DNA of 47,443 bases from Clostridium intestinale DSM 6191 (GCF_900130055.1 NZ_FQXU01000014.1:56994-104436); one strand, 5' to 3'; shown: positions 8,919 to 18,787, numbered from the stretch's first letter. Numbers and translations are program-made. The notes: generated from the letters alone by a model not told the origin.

Positions 8919-11024
8919 ATGGATATAAATAGATATTTGAAGTTTGCAGAATCACTAAAACTTGTAAGAAATGAAGTTCTTGAGGATGAGAAGTCGAGTA
9001 GCATTATTAATGAAATTTATACAGATTTATTACCTCAGAATGGAGTTATTAATAAGGTTAATTTACCTAGAACAACGATTTTGGTTGGCCGTAAGGGAAC
9101 AGGAAAATCTACTATTTTTCAAAAGTCGATGAAAGATATTGGTAGTGATAAAAAGATAATAACTTTATATATAGATGTAAAAACACTGTATGAGAATTCG
9201 ACACCAACAATTTCAACTACTTCACAAACTATAGTACCCCCAGAAGAGTTGATAAAATATTTTATCTATAAGAGTTTTATAAATGAAATTATCATAGAAA
9301 CAAAAGATAAACTAAAGACTAAATTGGATAAAAGTTTTATAAGAACTGTTCTTGGGTTAGATGAAGAAAAATATTTAGAAATTGAAGAAGAACTTGAAAA
9401 TATACAAGAATCAATTGATGAAGTATTTAAAAAAATAGATGTCTCATTATTAACTAATATAGGTAATACAATAGAAGATAACAGTGAAGAAAAATGCAAA
9501 GGGGATGTAGAGTTATCTAAAACACCTAAAATTACTTTAGGTGGTGAAGGAGCTACAAAAAAATCAATAAAACAAGAGTTTAATAATACATTTATTACTT
9601 ATCTAGATATAAAAAAATGCTTAATAGAAAATCTATTAAGAATAAGATCTATTTTGAGCTTAAAATACCTATACATCTATTTAGATGATTATTCAGAAAT
9701 AGATGAGGAAGCACAAAAGTTGTTTATGGATTGGTTTATTGCACCATTAAATAATTTGGCAGATAATTTTATTAAGTTCAAGATAGCTACATATCCTAAA
9801 CGATTTTATTATGGTAAGTTAGACAGTCAAAAATTTGATGAAATATCACTTGATTTCTTTGAGGCTTTTTATACTTTCAAGAATATATCAAAAATGGAAG
9901 AGCTGGCATTAGATTATACTAAAAGATTAATTAATAATAGAGTGAAAGTATTCTTAGGAGATGAAGGATTAAGCAATTATTTCGATATTAAAGATAATGA
10001 ATTATACGAGTTACTTTTTGATTTATCAATGAATATACCAAGAAAGATGGGATATATTTTATCATATTGTTACGAATCAAATTTAATTCATGGAAATAAG
10101 ATTACAAAAGCATCATTAGGAAATGCTGCAGTGAGATATTATGATGAAGTTATTAAAAAGTATTTTGAATCTAATCCATACATATTAAGACCATTTACTG
10201 ATAGAGTTTCTATTGAAAATCAGAAGGATTTAATAAATAAAATTGTTAAGCAACAAGTTGCTAATAAACTTAGTATAGCAAAGTCTTCTGCAAAATTGTT
10301 TAAGGTTGAGGGTCAGCCTGCTAGTCATTTTGTTGTAAGTAATGAGCTTAGTCAGTTACTTGATAATCTTGAACTAAATGGTTATATATCAACTTATAAT
10401 AAGATAAATGACAAGAACAATATACCTTCGACATTGTTTTCAATTGACTACGGTTTATGTAGAAAGAACAATATAAATTATGGGAGACCTAAGGATTCAG
10501 AGTTCAGAAAATATTATAATGATACTAGGTTTAATTTTAATAATTTAGTTAGAAATCATTTTAATGAGACACAGATATTACAATGTGAAAAAGGGCATGA
10601 ATTTGCATTTGAACTATTAGAGCAATTTAAAAAGTTTTCAAATATGAATTGTCCTACGTGCCTAGGTGAACAAATTTTCTCAAAAGTTAATATAGTAGTT
10701 TCAAATAAGGAGTTAATTGAACGAATAATGGAGGTAGAGAAAACTACTACTGTTTTATCAGATGTGAATGAATATAACTTGCTGGATTGCTTAAAAAGAG
10801 CTCATCCAAGATCAATGTCTAGTACTGATATAGCTGTGGAAATTGACTGTTCTTGGCAATTTGTTAATAAAAGAGCTGATAAGTTGATTGAGAAAGCTTT
10901 AATTGAAATTGATGATAGTAGAAGTAACAAAAAGAGATACTACAGAATAACTAGGAAGGCAAGGGACTTAATATTTACTAAAGAGAATGATGCTAAAGAG
11001 AACATAGCTGCTACATTAGAATAA
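8919..11024 (+). CDS. Orphan P-loop ATPase with winged-helix and zinc-ribbon segments
   Basis: 701 residues. Walker A GRKGTGKST at 57-65 follows a strand PRTTILV; Walker B is LYIYLDDYSE at ~251-260, with ~190 residues between them rich in charged coiled-coil-like sequence (150-200). A lid/helical region with IPRKMGYIL (~373-381) resembles the sensor-2 area of ORC/STAND-type AAA ATPases. The C-terminal third has a winged-helix-like part (~430-515), a Cys-x3-His and Cys-x2-Cys pair (C556, H560, C578, C581) that looks like a zinc ribbon, and a second winged helix (~625-685: SMSSTDIAVEIDCSWQFVNK, then RYYRITRKARDL). Likely a DNA-associated ATPase. I do not recognise a named family with certainty; Sll1717-type P-loop ATPases are one possibility. 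It stands alone between repeats and a gene relic. The start has GAGAGGAG upstream. A defence role is inference only. Confidence 0.75.
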   Translation: MDINRYLKFAESLKLVRNEVLEDEKSSSIINEIYTDLLPQNGVINKVNLPRTTILVGRKGTGKSTIFQKSMKDIGSDKKIITLYIDVKTLYENSTPTISTTSQTIVPPEELIKYFIYKSFINEIIIETKDKLKTKLDKSFIRTVLGLDEEKYLEIEEELENIQESIDEVFKKIDVSLLTNIGNTIEDNSEEKCKGDVELSKTPKITLGGEGATKKSIKQEFNNTFITYLDIKKCLIENLLRIRSILSLKYLYIYLDDYSEIDEEAQKLFMDWFIAPLNNLADNFIKFKIATYPKRFYYGKLDSQKFDEISLDFFEAFYTFKNISKMEELALDYTKRLINNRVKVFLGDEGLSNYFDIKDNELYELLFDLSMNIPRKMGYILSYCYESNLIHGNKITKASLGNAAVRYYDEVIKKYFESNPYILRPFTDRVSIENQKDLINKIVKQQVANKLSIAKSSAKLFKVEGQPASHFVVSNELSQLLDNLELNGYISTYNKINDKNNIPSTLFSIDYGLCRKNNINYGRPKDSEFRKYYNDTRFNFNNLVRNHFNETQILQCEKGHEFAFELLEQFKKFSNMNCPTCLGEQIFSKVNIVVSNKELIERIMEVEKTTTVLSDVNEYNLLDCLKRAHPRSMSSTDIAVEIDCSWQFVNKRADKLIEKALIEIDDSRSNKKRYYRITRKARDLIFTKENDAKENIAATLE

Positions 11025-11153
11025 AGCAATAATTGGTTAATATATAATTATTTTGATTATAAAATGATTCTATTAACTTTCAGATACCTCAATCATCTCA
11101 AATAATATAAATAATAAAAGCCTCAATAACAAGATGGTATTAAGGCAAGATAA

Positions 11154-11270
11154 TATTCAATAGTTGAGTTTGTAGTTCCAGGCTATGATTACGGAATGAT
11201 GGTTGAGGGAGATAAAGGAACATTAACTTTTCAAGGGACTAGATTTAAAGGGGTTGTTAGGGAATTTTAG
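11154..11270 (+). pseudogene. C-terminal relic of a DUF2500-type gene
   Basis: The frame translates to YSIVEFVVPGYDYGMMVEGD, then KGTLTFQGTRFKGVVREF and a stop. The segment GMMVEGDKGTLTFQGTR matches what I know of the DUF2500 C-terminus. A stop codon at 11151 cuts the frame, there is no start codon or ribosome binding site, and a full-length gene would be over 100 residues. It sits just downstream of the orphan ATPase gene. Confidence 0.6.
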
Positions 11271-11294
11271 ACGTAGAAGCAGAAGGAGGATTTT

Positions 11295-12224
11295 ATGAAA
11301 CTATTAGTTTTAGGGGGAAGCGAGTTTGTAAGTAAAGCTTTGGCAAAGTATCTTATAGCTAAAGGATATAGTGTTGATATACTTACAAGAGGGATAAAGA
11401 GTTTAGGTTATGATGGTTATAAAAAACATATTATATGCGATAGAAAAGATATTAATAATATGAAAAGTCAGTTAAATGATGAAGTATATGACTATGTTTT
11501 TGATATATCAGCATATACAGAAGAGGATACAAAGATAGCTTTAGAAGCCATAAATAAAGAAAAATTGAAAAAGTATATTTTCTGCTCAAGCGGTGCTGTA
11601 TACAAGCCATCTAATGATATAGTAAATGAGTATTTTACCAAAGGAGAAAATCCGTTTTGGGGACAATATGGATTAGATAAAAAAGCTGCTGAGGACTATA
11701 TAATAAATAGCGGAATAAATTATTGTATTTTAAGACCTACTTATATTTATGGAGAAGGTAATAATCTATATAGGGAGTCCTATTTCTTTGATAGGATATT
11801 AAATAAAAAGTTTATACAGGTACCTTCTGGAGATGAAGTAAGAACTCAGTTTCTTCATATAGATGATTTGGTTAGAATATTTGAAAGTGCAATGTATTCT
11901 AATGAAAGTAATGAAATCTACAATGTAACAAATGATGAGATAGTAACATGGAAAGAATATATAAATATCTGTGGAGAAGTAATAGGAGAACAACCTATAA
12001 TTAAAGAGGTACACAGTTCAAAATCTATACATGAGGTTAGAACCTATTTTCCATTTAGGAATACTACATATACTCTAAGTATAGACAAGCTAAAAAGTAG
12101 TAGCCTTCATGTACCTAAGATAGGATTAAAAGAAGGGCTTGAGAAAACTTTCAAATGGTACAAAGAGAATGATATTAAATTGGAAGATAAAAAGATGATA
12201 AATGTTGATAATTTATTGGAATAA
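11295..12224 (+). CDS. NAD-dependent epimerase/dehydratase family protein (extended SDR)
   Basis: 309 residues. An N-terminal Rossmann strand MKLLVLGGSEFVSKALAKYL gives the GGxxFxxxxL dinucleotide motif; CSSGAVYKPS is the active-site Ser strand and YGLDK at ~134-138 is the YxxxK catalytic pair. LRPTYIYGEG and the C-terminal LKEGLEKTFKWYKEN are also typical. These enzymes isomerise or dehydrate nucleotide sugars, or act as reductases; the substrate is not predictable here. It has a strong GAAGGAGG ribosome binding site and its own terminator. There are no sugar-nucleotide genes nearby, so it may be a stand-alone enzyme. Confidence 0.88.
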   Translation: MKLLVLGGSEFVSKALAKYLIAKGYSVDILTRGIKSLGYDGYKKHIICDRKDINNMKSQLNDEVYDYVFDISAYTEEDTKIALEAINKEKLKKYIFCSSGAVYKPSNDIVNEYFTKGENPFWGQYGLDKKAAEDYIINSGINYCILRPTYIYGEGNNLYRESYFFDRILNKKFIQVPSGDEVRTQFLHIDDLVRIFESAMYSNESNEIYNVTNDEIVTWKEYINICGEVIGEQPIIKEVHSSKSIHEVRTYFPFRNTTYTLSIDKLKSSSLHVPKIGLKEGLEKTFKWYKENDIKLEDKKMINVDNLLE

Positions 12225-12233
12225 ATTTTATTG

Positions 12234-12275
12234 AAAAAGTTCTACTTCTTTAAGAGATGGAGAACTTTTTTATTT
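12234..12275 (+). terminator. Rho-independent terminator
   Basis: AAAAAGTTCT at 12234-12243 pairs with 12261-12270, followed by a T-rich run; it lies 10 bases after the epimerase stop. Confidence 0.8.
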
Positions 12276-12435
12276 TTAAAAAATTTAATTGGTATCTAAA
12301 GTAAGTCGAGGAATAAATTTTATGCACTTAAATTGAGTACAATGTGATAATATATATACATACAATAAATATATTGCTTATGTATATATGAAAAACATTG
12401 ATTGTGTGCATATAAAAAATACAGAAGGTGAAAAA

Positions 12436-13815
12436 ATGATTGATATAAATTATAAAGGATTAACAGGAAAAGTTGTAACGAATAAGAGTACTTCTTATGA
12501 TGAGGATAGACAAGCTTGGAATAGGGCAATAGAAAGGCATCCACTAGTTATTGTTTATTGTTACGAGACGGAAGATGTTATAAATGCAGTAAGATGGGCT
12601 AGAGAAAAGTCCTTAGATATAAGAATAAGGTCAGGAGCACATCATTATGAGGGATATTCAACTGGGGATGGTGTAGTAGTTATAGACGTTAGTCAAATGC
12701 AACAGATAAATATAGATGAAGAAAATAAGATTGTAAAAATAGCTGGTGGTGTTAGAAATAGAGAGATATATGAAGCATTAGGAGAAAAAGAGTATCCTTT
12801 TCCAGGGGGAGGATGTCCTACAGTTGGAGTTACTGGTTTAGTTTTAGGTGGAGGCTGGGGATATTCTAGCAGACTTTTTGGATTAGCTTCGGATAGTTTA
12901 ATTGAACTAGAGATGGTTGATTATAAGGGCGATTTAATAATTGCAAATGAATCTATAAATGAAGATTTATTTTGGGCTTGCAGAGGTAGTGGTGGTGGAA
13001 ACTTTGGAATAGTTGTCAGTATGACCTTTGCACTTTCAGAAAAAAGAAAGATGACCACCCTAATAAATATAGAGTATTTACATATAACAAAAGAAGAAAA
13101 TATAAAGATTATTGAGGTTTTGCAAAACTCATTTAAAACTTGGGGAAGAAATATCAATATAAAAACAGCCATATATAACTCTAAAGAAAAAGGAAGAGGA
13201 GTAAAAATTACAGGTTTGATGCATGGAAGTCTAGAAGAGACAAACATAGCATTAAAGGATTTTAAAAATATTTCAGATAAAGCTATTTTTAAGTTAGAAC
13301 ATATGCCTTTATTAGAAGCAAATAGAGTAATACAGGATAGTCATCCTGATTTTGAAAAATACAAGTCTACAGGAAGATTTGTATATAAAGATTATAGCAG
13401 GGAAGAGATTGAAAAAATTATAGAAACTGTTGAGAATGTAGCAGAAGGTTCAACTTATGCGGCTATTTCCTTTTATGGGTTAGGTGGAGCTGTAGAAGAT
13501 AAAGATAAACAAAGCACAGCATTTTATTACAGAGATGCAAAGTTTATAATGGGAATTCAATCCGTCTGGGAAGAAGATAAGTATTCTGAGGAAAATAAGA
13601 GTTGGATCATAGATAGGTTTGAATTCATAAAAACTATAACTCAAGGTTCATACATAAACTTTCCTTTGGGGGAACTTGAGGATTATGAAACAGAGTATTA
13701 TGGAGAGAATAAGTACAAGCTTAAGGAAGTAAAGGCAAAATATGATCCTTATAATATATTTACTTTTAAACAGGGAATCCAAATAGAAAAAGAACAGTTA
13801 TCAAATTGTATATAG
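12436..13815 (+). CDS. FAD-dependent oxidoreductase, berberine-bridge-enzyme type
   Basis: 459 residues from the ATG at 12436, chosen because AGAAGGTG precedes it at normal distance; an in-frame ATG at 12388 has no such site. The FAD_binding_4 domain is seen as RSGAHHYEGYSTGDGVVVID (~65-84), GGGCPTVGVTGLVLGGGWG (~124-142) and FWACRGSGGGNFGIV. The C-terminal BBE signature is YDPYNIFTFKQGIQ. H69 and C127 occupy the positions that covalently bind FAD in bicovalent members, so the flavin may be doubly attached. Family members oxidise sugars, alcohols or amines with O2, but the electron acceptor in an anaerobe is unclear. Downstream is a GH1 glycosidase, though the two are separated by a terminator. 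Confidence 0.9.
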   Translation: MIDINYKGLTGKVVTNKSTSYDEDRQAWNRAIERHPLVIVYCYETEDVINAVRWAREKSLDIRIRSGAHHYEGYSTGDGVVVIDVSQMQQINIDEENKIVKIAGGVRNREIYEALGEKEYPFPGGGCPTVGVTGLVLGGGWGYSSRLFGLASDSLIELEMVDYKGDLIIANESINEDLFWACRGSGGGNFGIVVSMTFALSEKRKMTTLINIEYLHITKEENIKIIEVLQNSFKTWGRNINIKTAIYNSKEKGRGVKITGLMHGSLEETNIALKDFKNISDKAIFKLEHMPLLEANRVIQDSHPDFEKYKSTGRFVYKDYSREEIEKIIETVENVAEGSTYAAISFYGLGGAVEDKDKQSTAFYYRDAKFIMGIQSVWEEDKYSEENKSWIIDRFEFIKTITQGSYINFPLGELEDYETEYYGENKYKLKEVKAKYDPYNIFTFKQGIQIEKEQLSNCI

Positions 13816-13828
13816 AGATACGTAATTT

Positions 13829-13860
13829 AGCATCAACTTTAAGAGTTGGTGCTTTTGTTT
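13829..13860 (+). terminator. Rho-independent terminator
   Basis: AGCATCAACT 13829-13838 pairs with AGTTGGTGCT 13844-13853 (one G-T pair), then TTTGTTTT. Confidence 0.82.
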
Positions 13861-13917
13861 TGTAGTCAAAAGATTTTCAAATTATGAAACTTTGAGTTTT
13901 ATTATAGTGATAATTAA

Positions 13918-15345
<1,428 letters not shown>

Positions 15346-15378
15346 TTCTGCTAAAATAATAGGTAGAGGTGATATAAA

Positions 15379-15681
15379 ATGATAAAACATATAGTAACTT
15401 GGAAATTAAAAGAGGAAGCTGAAGGAAATACCAAAGTAGAAAATGCTAAAAAGATAAAAGAGATTCTTGAAGCTTTAGATGGAAAGATAGAGACACTAAA
15501 GGCTATTGAAGTTGGAATTAATTTTAATGATAGTACGCAAGCTTATGATGTAGTTTTATATTCTGAGTTTGATACAGTAGAAGGACTAAACATTTATCAA
15601 AATCATCCAGAACACGTTAAAGCTGGTACCTTTATAAAGGCAGTTGTAACTGATAGAATAGTAGTAGATTATGAAGTATAA
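15379..15681 (+). CDS. Dabb (stress-responsive A/B barrel) family protein
   Basis: 100 residues, the full Dabb length. Family marks are the opening MIKHIVTWKLKEEAEG, the central LEVGINFN-type strand (IEVGINFNDS), YDVVLYSEFD and the closing YQNHPEHVKAGTFIKAVV with the conserved HPEH. These small dimeric ferredoxin-like barrels have varied, mostly unassigned roles; some are cyclases or stress proteins. It lies 33 bases after the GH1 gene with its own GAGGTGAT ribosome binding site and is likely co-transcribed with it. Confidence 0.9.
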   Translation: MIKHIVTWKLKEEAEGNTKVENAKKIKEILEALDGKIETLKAIEVGINFNDSTQAYDVVLYSEFDTVEGLNIYQNHPEHVKAGTFIKAVVTDRIVVDYEV

Positions 15682-15690
15682 TTAATTATA

Positions 15691-15726
15691 AGAGCACGAT
15701 AGTTTAAAAGCTAAGTGCTCTTTAAT
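15691..15726 (+). terminator. Weak terminator hairpin
   Basis: AGAGCAC 15691-15697 pairs with GTGCTCT 15715-15721, with an inner TAG/CTA pairing; followed by TTAATTT rather than a clean T run, so partial read-through into the NUDIX gene is possible. Confidence 0.55.
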
Positions 15727-15751
15727 TTATACCAGAATTAAGGAGAAAATT

Positions 15752-16315
15752 ATGAGATTTATTGAGGATATAAAAAACTATAAACCCAACAATGAACAAG
15801 AAGAAAAAGATAAAAAGCTGATAGAATATTATATAGATAATTTTAAGGACATTCTTACAAGAGAAAATGAATTAGCTCACTTAACAAGTTCAGCTTTTAT
15901 ACTAAATAAGGATAAAAGTAAAGTTCTTATGATTTATCATAATATTTATGATTCATGGGCATGGACAGGTGGTCATGCAGATGGTGAAGAAGACTTGTTA
16001 GCTGTAGCACTAAAAGAAGCAAAAGAAGAGACTGGAATTAAAAAGGTAAGACCTATAACTTCAGATATATTTTCTCTAGAAATTTTACCTGTAGCAGGTC
16101 ATTATAAGAGAGGAAAGTATGTATCTGCGCATCTTCATTTATCAGTGACCTACTTACTAGAATCAGATGAAAATGAAGAGCTTATTATAAAACCTGATGA
16201 AAACAGTGGAGTAAAATGGATTCCTATAGACGAAGTGGCTAAGGTATCTAATGAATCTCATATGAGAGTGATTTATGAGAAGATAATTTCTAAGATAAGG
16301 GATGTTTATAAGTAG
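15752..16315 (+). CDS. NUDIX hydrolase
   Basis: 187 residues. The NUDIX box is present from GHADGEEDLLAVALKEAKEE: G-x5-E-x7-K-E-x-x-E-E-x-G-I, with Lys where Arg is usual. The preceding strand ends WAWTGG. A ~45-residue N-terminal extension rich in Lys/Glu precedes the fold, as in several clostridial NUDIX proteins of the ADP-ribose or nucleoside-diphosphate-linked type. It cleaves an X-linked diphosphate in the cytoplasm; the substrate is not predictable. Good AAGGAG site before ATG 15752. It ends at a strong bidirectional hairpin. Confidence 0.92.
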   Translation: MRFIEDIKNYKPNNEQEEKDKKLIEYYIDNFKDILTRENELAHLTSSAFILNKDKSKVLMIYHNIYDSWAWTGGHADGEEDLLAVALKEAKEETGIKKVRPITSDIFSLEILPVAGHYKRGKYVSAHLHLSVTYLLESDENEELIIKPDENSGVKWIPIDEVAKVSNESHMRVIYEKIISKIRDVYK

Positions 16316-16316
16316 C

Positions 16317-16362
16317 AAGAAAATAGCAAGTAGCTTTATGGTAAGTTACTTGCTATTTTCTT
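16317..16362. terminator. Bidirectional terminator between NUDIX and YcxB genes
   Basis: A perfect 16-bp stem, 16317-16332 with 16347-16362 (arm AAGAAAATAGCAAGTA). The right arm lies inside the last codons of the minus-strand gene ending at 16336, so its C-terminus doubles as terminator. Confidence 0.88.
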
Positions 16363-16872
16363 ATTTAAGTAATTTAGAAATGAAGTTTTTTCTTTCTCAT
16401 TTAAAAAAGCTGTTAGTGGAATGGGAATTCCATCAGCACTATCTATAAAAATAAAAACATATTCGTTAGTTTCTGAGACTTTATTTATTAATGAGTATTT
16501 AATTTTACTTTGGGATCTATTAGTTTTTAAAGTAATTTCATTTTCTTCTAGAGATAAAGTAGTTTCTATATCAAAAGTATCTTTGTTACTCTCACTTAAT
16601 CTTTTTGAGTAATAAATCTTTCTAACAAATCTAAATATAAGGACTAATATAAATGTTTCTATTAGACCTCCTCCTACTAAAATTAATAGATAAAATAAAT
16701 TACCAGCAAAGTATCGGTTAGTTATAGCTAAATATAACCAAAGTGAAAAGGAAATAATTGCTGCTAGGAAAAAAATAGATTTAACACTTTTTTTGTGAAG
16801 ATTGGAATTACTCCATGAATAAAAATCCATGTCCACCAAATGCTTTTTAGTATTTATAAAATTCAATACCAT
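16336..16872 (-). CDS. YcxB-like membrane protein, distal copy
   Basis: 178 residues. Two hydrophobic segments (~32-50 and ~60-82) form a membrane hairpin, then a ~90-residue cytoplasmic domain of the YcxB C-terminal type: ITLKTNRSQSKIKYSLINKV, then YVFIFIDSADGIPIPLTAF and an aromatic C-terminal helix. Function of the family is unknown. It is the third gene of a minus-strand operon, 11 bases behind its paralogue. Confidence 0.75.
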   Translation of the reverse strand: MVLNFINTKKHLVDMDFYSWSNSNLHKKSVKSIFFLAAIISFSLWLYLAITNRYFAGNLFYLLILVGGGLIETFILVLIFRFVRKIYYSKRLSESNKDTFDIETTLSLEENEITLKTNRSQSKIKYSLINKVSETNEYVFIFIDSADGIPIPLTAFLNEKEKTSFLNYLNKKIASNLP

Positions 16873-16883
16873 GATAATATCCC

Positions 16884-17393
16884 CTAATCATATTTTTTAT
16901 GAGTATTTATATATTGTAAAAAATTATTCAAATCTTCAGAATTGCTAAAAGAATTTTTAGGAACTACTATAACCTTCATAGAATTAAGAAAAATAATAAT
17001 CTGATTATCTGTAGAGGAAACCTTATCGATAGAGTCCCAATTAATCTTAGTCTCTACATCAACGCTATTTTTAAGAATCCCGCTTTCATCTATTATTAAG
17101 TTTTGTTCTGTATCTATAAGTCTACTGTAATTTTTTTCTGCTAGTTTTTTGTAAGATTTTCTTAGTTGAGCAAAGAAAATCTTAGGATAAATTGCAAACC
17201 ATATTATAGAGAAAAATATAGTAAGTGTCATAAATAGAGTATTTGAGCGAAGAATAATTGCAATTAAGAATATTAGCATAGAACTTATTAAACGTATAGA
17301 TTGAAAATATCTTTTAGATGATTGTGAGTGATTGAACGCATACAGATTAGTTTCAATAAAATCCTCTTTAGTATTTTTATATTTTATTTCCAT
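16884..17393 (-). CDS. YcxB-like membrane protein, proximal copy
   Basis: 169 residues from the ATG at 17393. An ATG at 17402 is in frame, but it touches the GAAAGGAG site with no spacing, while 17393 is about 9 bases away and is preferred. Layout: N-terminal ~30 residues, two membrane segments (~35-75), a basic linker and a YcxB-type domain (ILKNSVDVETKINWDSIDKV, then IIIFLNSMKVIVVPKNSF). It is homologous to the next gene but diverged. It lies 28 bases downstream of the lipoprotein gene, so the three are one operon. Confidence 0.75.
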   Translation of the reverse strand: MEIKYKNTKEDFIETNLYAFNHSQSSKRYFQSIRLISSMLIFLIAIILRSNTLFMTLTIFFSIIWFAIYPKIFFAQLRKSYKKLAEKNYSRLIDTEQNLIIDESGILKNSVDVETKINWDSIDKVSSTDNQIIIFLNSMKVIVVPKNSFSNSEDLNNFLQYINTHKKYD

Positions 17394-17421
17394 TACTATC
17401 ATCTCCTTTCAATTATACTTT

Positions 17422-18153
17422 CTAAAGAGCCTTTAAGGTTTTTGTCACAGCTCCGCTTTCTTTATACATTTTAAGCCAAAGTTCATAATTTGGATCATCC
17501 TCAGGAATAGGAACTCCTGTGGTGCTTCCAATAACATAGGGGATTCCTTTTGCTTCAAAGTTTCTTTTTCCTCCAGGTATTGTATCAAAAGTTTCTTCGT
17601 ATAAGCCAGGACCTTTTTTTATTACAGCAAACAATAATCCATAATAATTATTTGTACTATTTGGTGATTTTACTGCTACATATAGTCCACTAGCATCCTC
17701 TTTAACAGTATATTTATCTTTCCAACTAGCAGGGAAAGTTATGGAGAAACCAAAACTGTTATTTGTGTATACCTGAGGTTCAGCTGTTTCAACTTTAGGA
17801 GGAGCAGCTGGAGTTTGGGTAGCAGGTTTTGGAGTTTTAGGTTTTTCAGTAGAAGTATTTTTGTTTGATTCTTTAGGTTGACTATTGTTTGTGTTAGTTT
17901 GGTTATTCGAGCTAGCTTTAGGTTTTTCTTCAGAACTTTTATTTTCTGATTGAGTAGTTGAGTTATTTTCCTGAGAAGAATCATCTTCTGTTGTAGTATC
18001 TTCTTTTATGTCATCACTAGTCTCTTCAGTTATACTCTGTTGAGATTCAGTAGGGTTTTCTGAGGTATCCTTAGGTTCTTTATTATTACAACTAACAATA
18101 GATAAAGTAAGAGCTGTAATTATAGCAGCAATAAGCAATTTAGTATTTTTCAT
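17422..18153 (-). CDS. Secreted lipoprotein with Ser/Thr/Asn-rich linker
   Basis: 243 residues from ATG 18153, chosen for the AAAGGAG just upstream and because it starts directly at the lipoprotein signal peptide (MKNTKLLIAAIITALTLSIV). The lipobox is LSIVSC, with Cys at ~23. A ~110-residue low-complexity stretch rich in Ser, Thr, Asn, Glu, then Pro-Lys follows; this is a spacer across the wall. The C-terminal ~105 residues form a compact domain opening FGFSITFPASWKDKYTV, the PsbP/DUF-like pattern common in clostridial lipoproteins. Anchored to the outer membrane face; ligand unknown. First gene of the lipoprotein-YcxB-YcxB operon. Confidence 0.85.
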   Translation of the reverse strand: MKNTKLLIAAIITALTLSIVSCNNKEPKDTSENPTESQQSITEETSDDIKEDTTTEDDSSQENNSTTQSENKSSEEKPKASSNNQTNTNNSQPKESNKNTSTEKPKTPKPATQTPAAPPKVETAEPQVYTNNSFGFSITFPASWKDKYTVKEDASGLYVAVKSPNSTNNYYGLLFAVIKKGPGLYEETFDTIPGGKRNFEAKGIPYVIGSTTGVPIPEDDPNYELWLKMYKESGAVTKTLKAL

Positions 18154-18307
18154 AAAATCTCCTTTCTTTTGTAAGCGATAATTCAATTAAAAGTTTTGGC
18201 TTTATAATTATTATAAAATAACAGGAATTAAAATACAAATTTGCAACTATAAACCCAAATGTAATAGTTAGTAACTATAGATGAATCTCTGAGGGATAAG
18301 ATTATTA

Positions 18308-18340
18308 AGGGGTATTAAGAATTTTAATACCCCTATTTTT
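18308..18340 (+). terminator. Orphan terminator hairpin, plus strand
   Basis: AGGGGTATTAA 18308-18318 pairs with 18324-18334 and is followed by ATTTTT. The nearest gene upstream is on the other strand and starts at 18153, so no annotated transcript ends here. Confidence 0.6.
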
Positions 18341-18390
18341 CATGTCTATAAATTTAATACAAATAAAGTTATATGATGTAACTGGGTAGG

Positions 18391-18645
18391 TGAATTTGAT
18401 GGAGCTTGAGGGGAAGCTCCTACAGTGCAGAAGTGCACTGCTATTCGGTAGACACGCACTTCTGATCTGTATAAGGCGTTCCTCAGCCTTTATTAGAATC
18501 AGTCTATTTCTCAGCGTCAGTCTAATCATTTAATGAGATAAAGTTAAGAGGAATTGATGAGACTTGGGAAGAAGTCTCTACAGTATAAAAGTTAGATGGA
18601 TTTGATGGAGCTTGGGAAGAAGCTCCTACAGTATAAAAGTGCATA
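18391..18645. repeat. Hairpin repeat family, locus B, four units
   Basis: Plus units: GGAGCTT 18401-18407 with AAGCTCC 18414-18420; GAGACTT 18559-18565 with AAGTCTC 18572-18578; GGAGCTT 18607-18613 with AAGCTCC 18620-18626. One minus unit has stem 18473-18477 with 18486-18490, converging on the first so that CAGAAGTGC (18428-18436) and its complement (18456-18464) form a further 9-bp stem. The first, third and minus units keep TACAG-N6-RGTGC; the second keeps TACAG with AGTTA. The last two plus units are 48 bp apart and share the loop GGGAAG. Confidence 0.8.
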
Positions 18646-18787
18646 CTTAATTATCTAAGTAAGTAATTAGATAAGTAATTAATTAGGTAAGTGGGTAATT
18701 GGATAATTAGGTAAGCAAATAATTAGGTAATTAGATAAGCAAGTAATTGGATAATTAGATAATTAGGTAAGTAGTTAATTATCTATG
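18641..18787. repeat. AT-rich low-complexity element bounded by TGCATA
   Basis: Starts TGCATACTTAATTATC, runs through about fifteen variants of TAATTAGATAAG / TAATTGGATAAT, and ends TTAATTATCTATGCAG. The ends are approximate inverted repeats. A second copy with the same left end is at 39788-39930. Confidence 0.7.

Noticed and set aside
18305-18529. 74-codon minus-strand frame
   Set aside because: It crosses hairpin repeat units and the orphan terminator; no ribosome binding site and no family resemblance.
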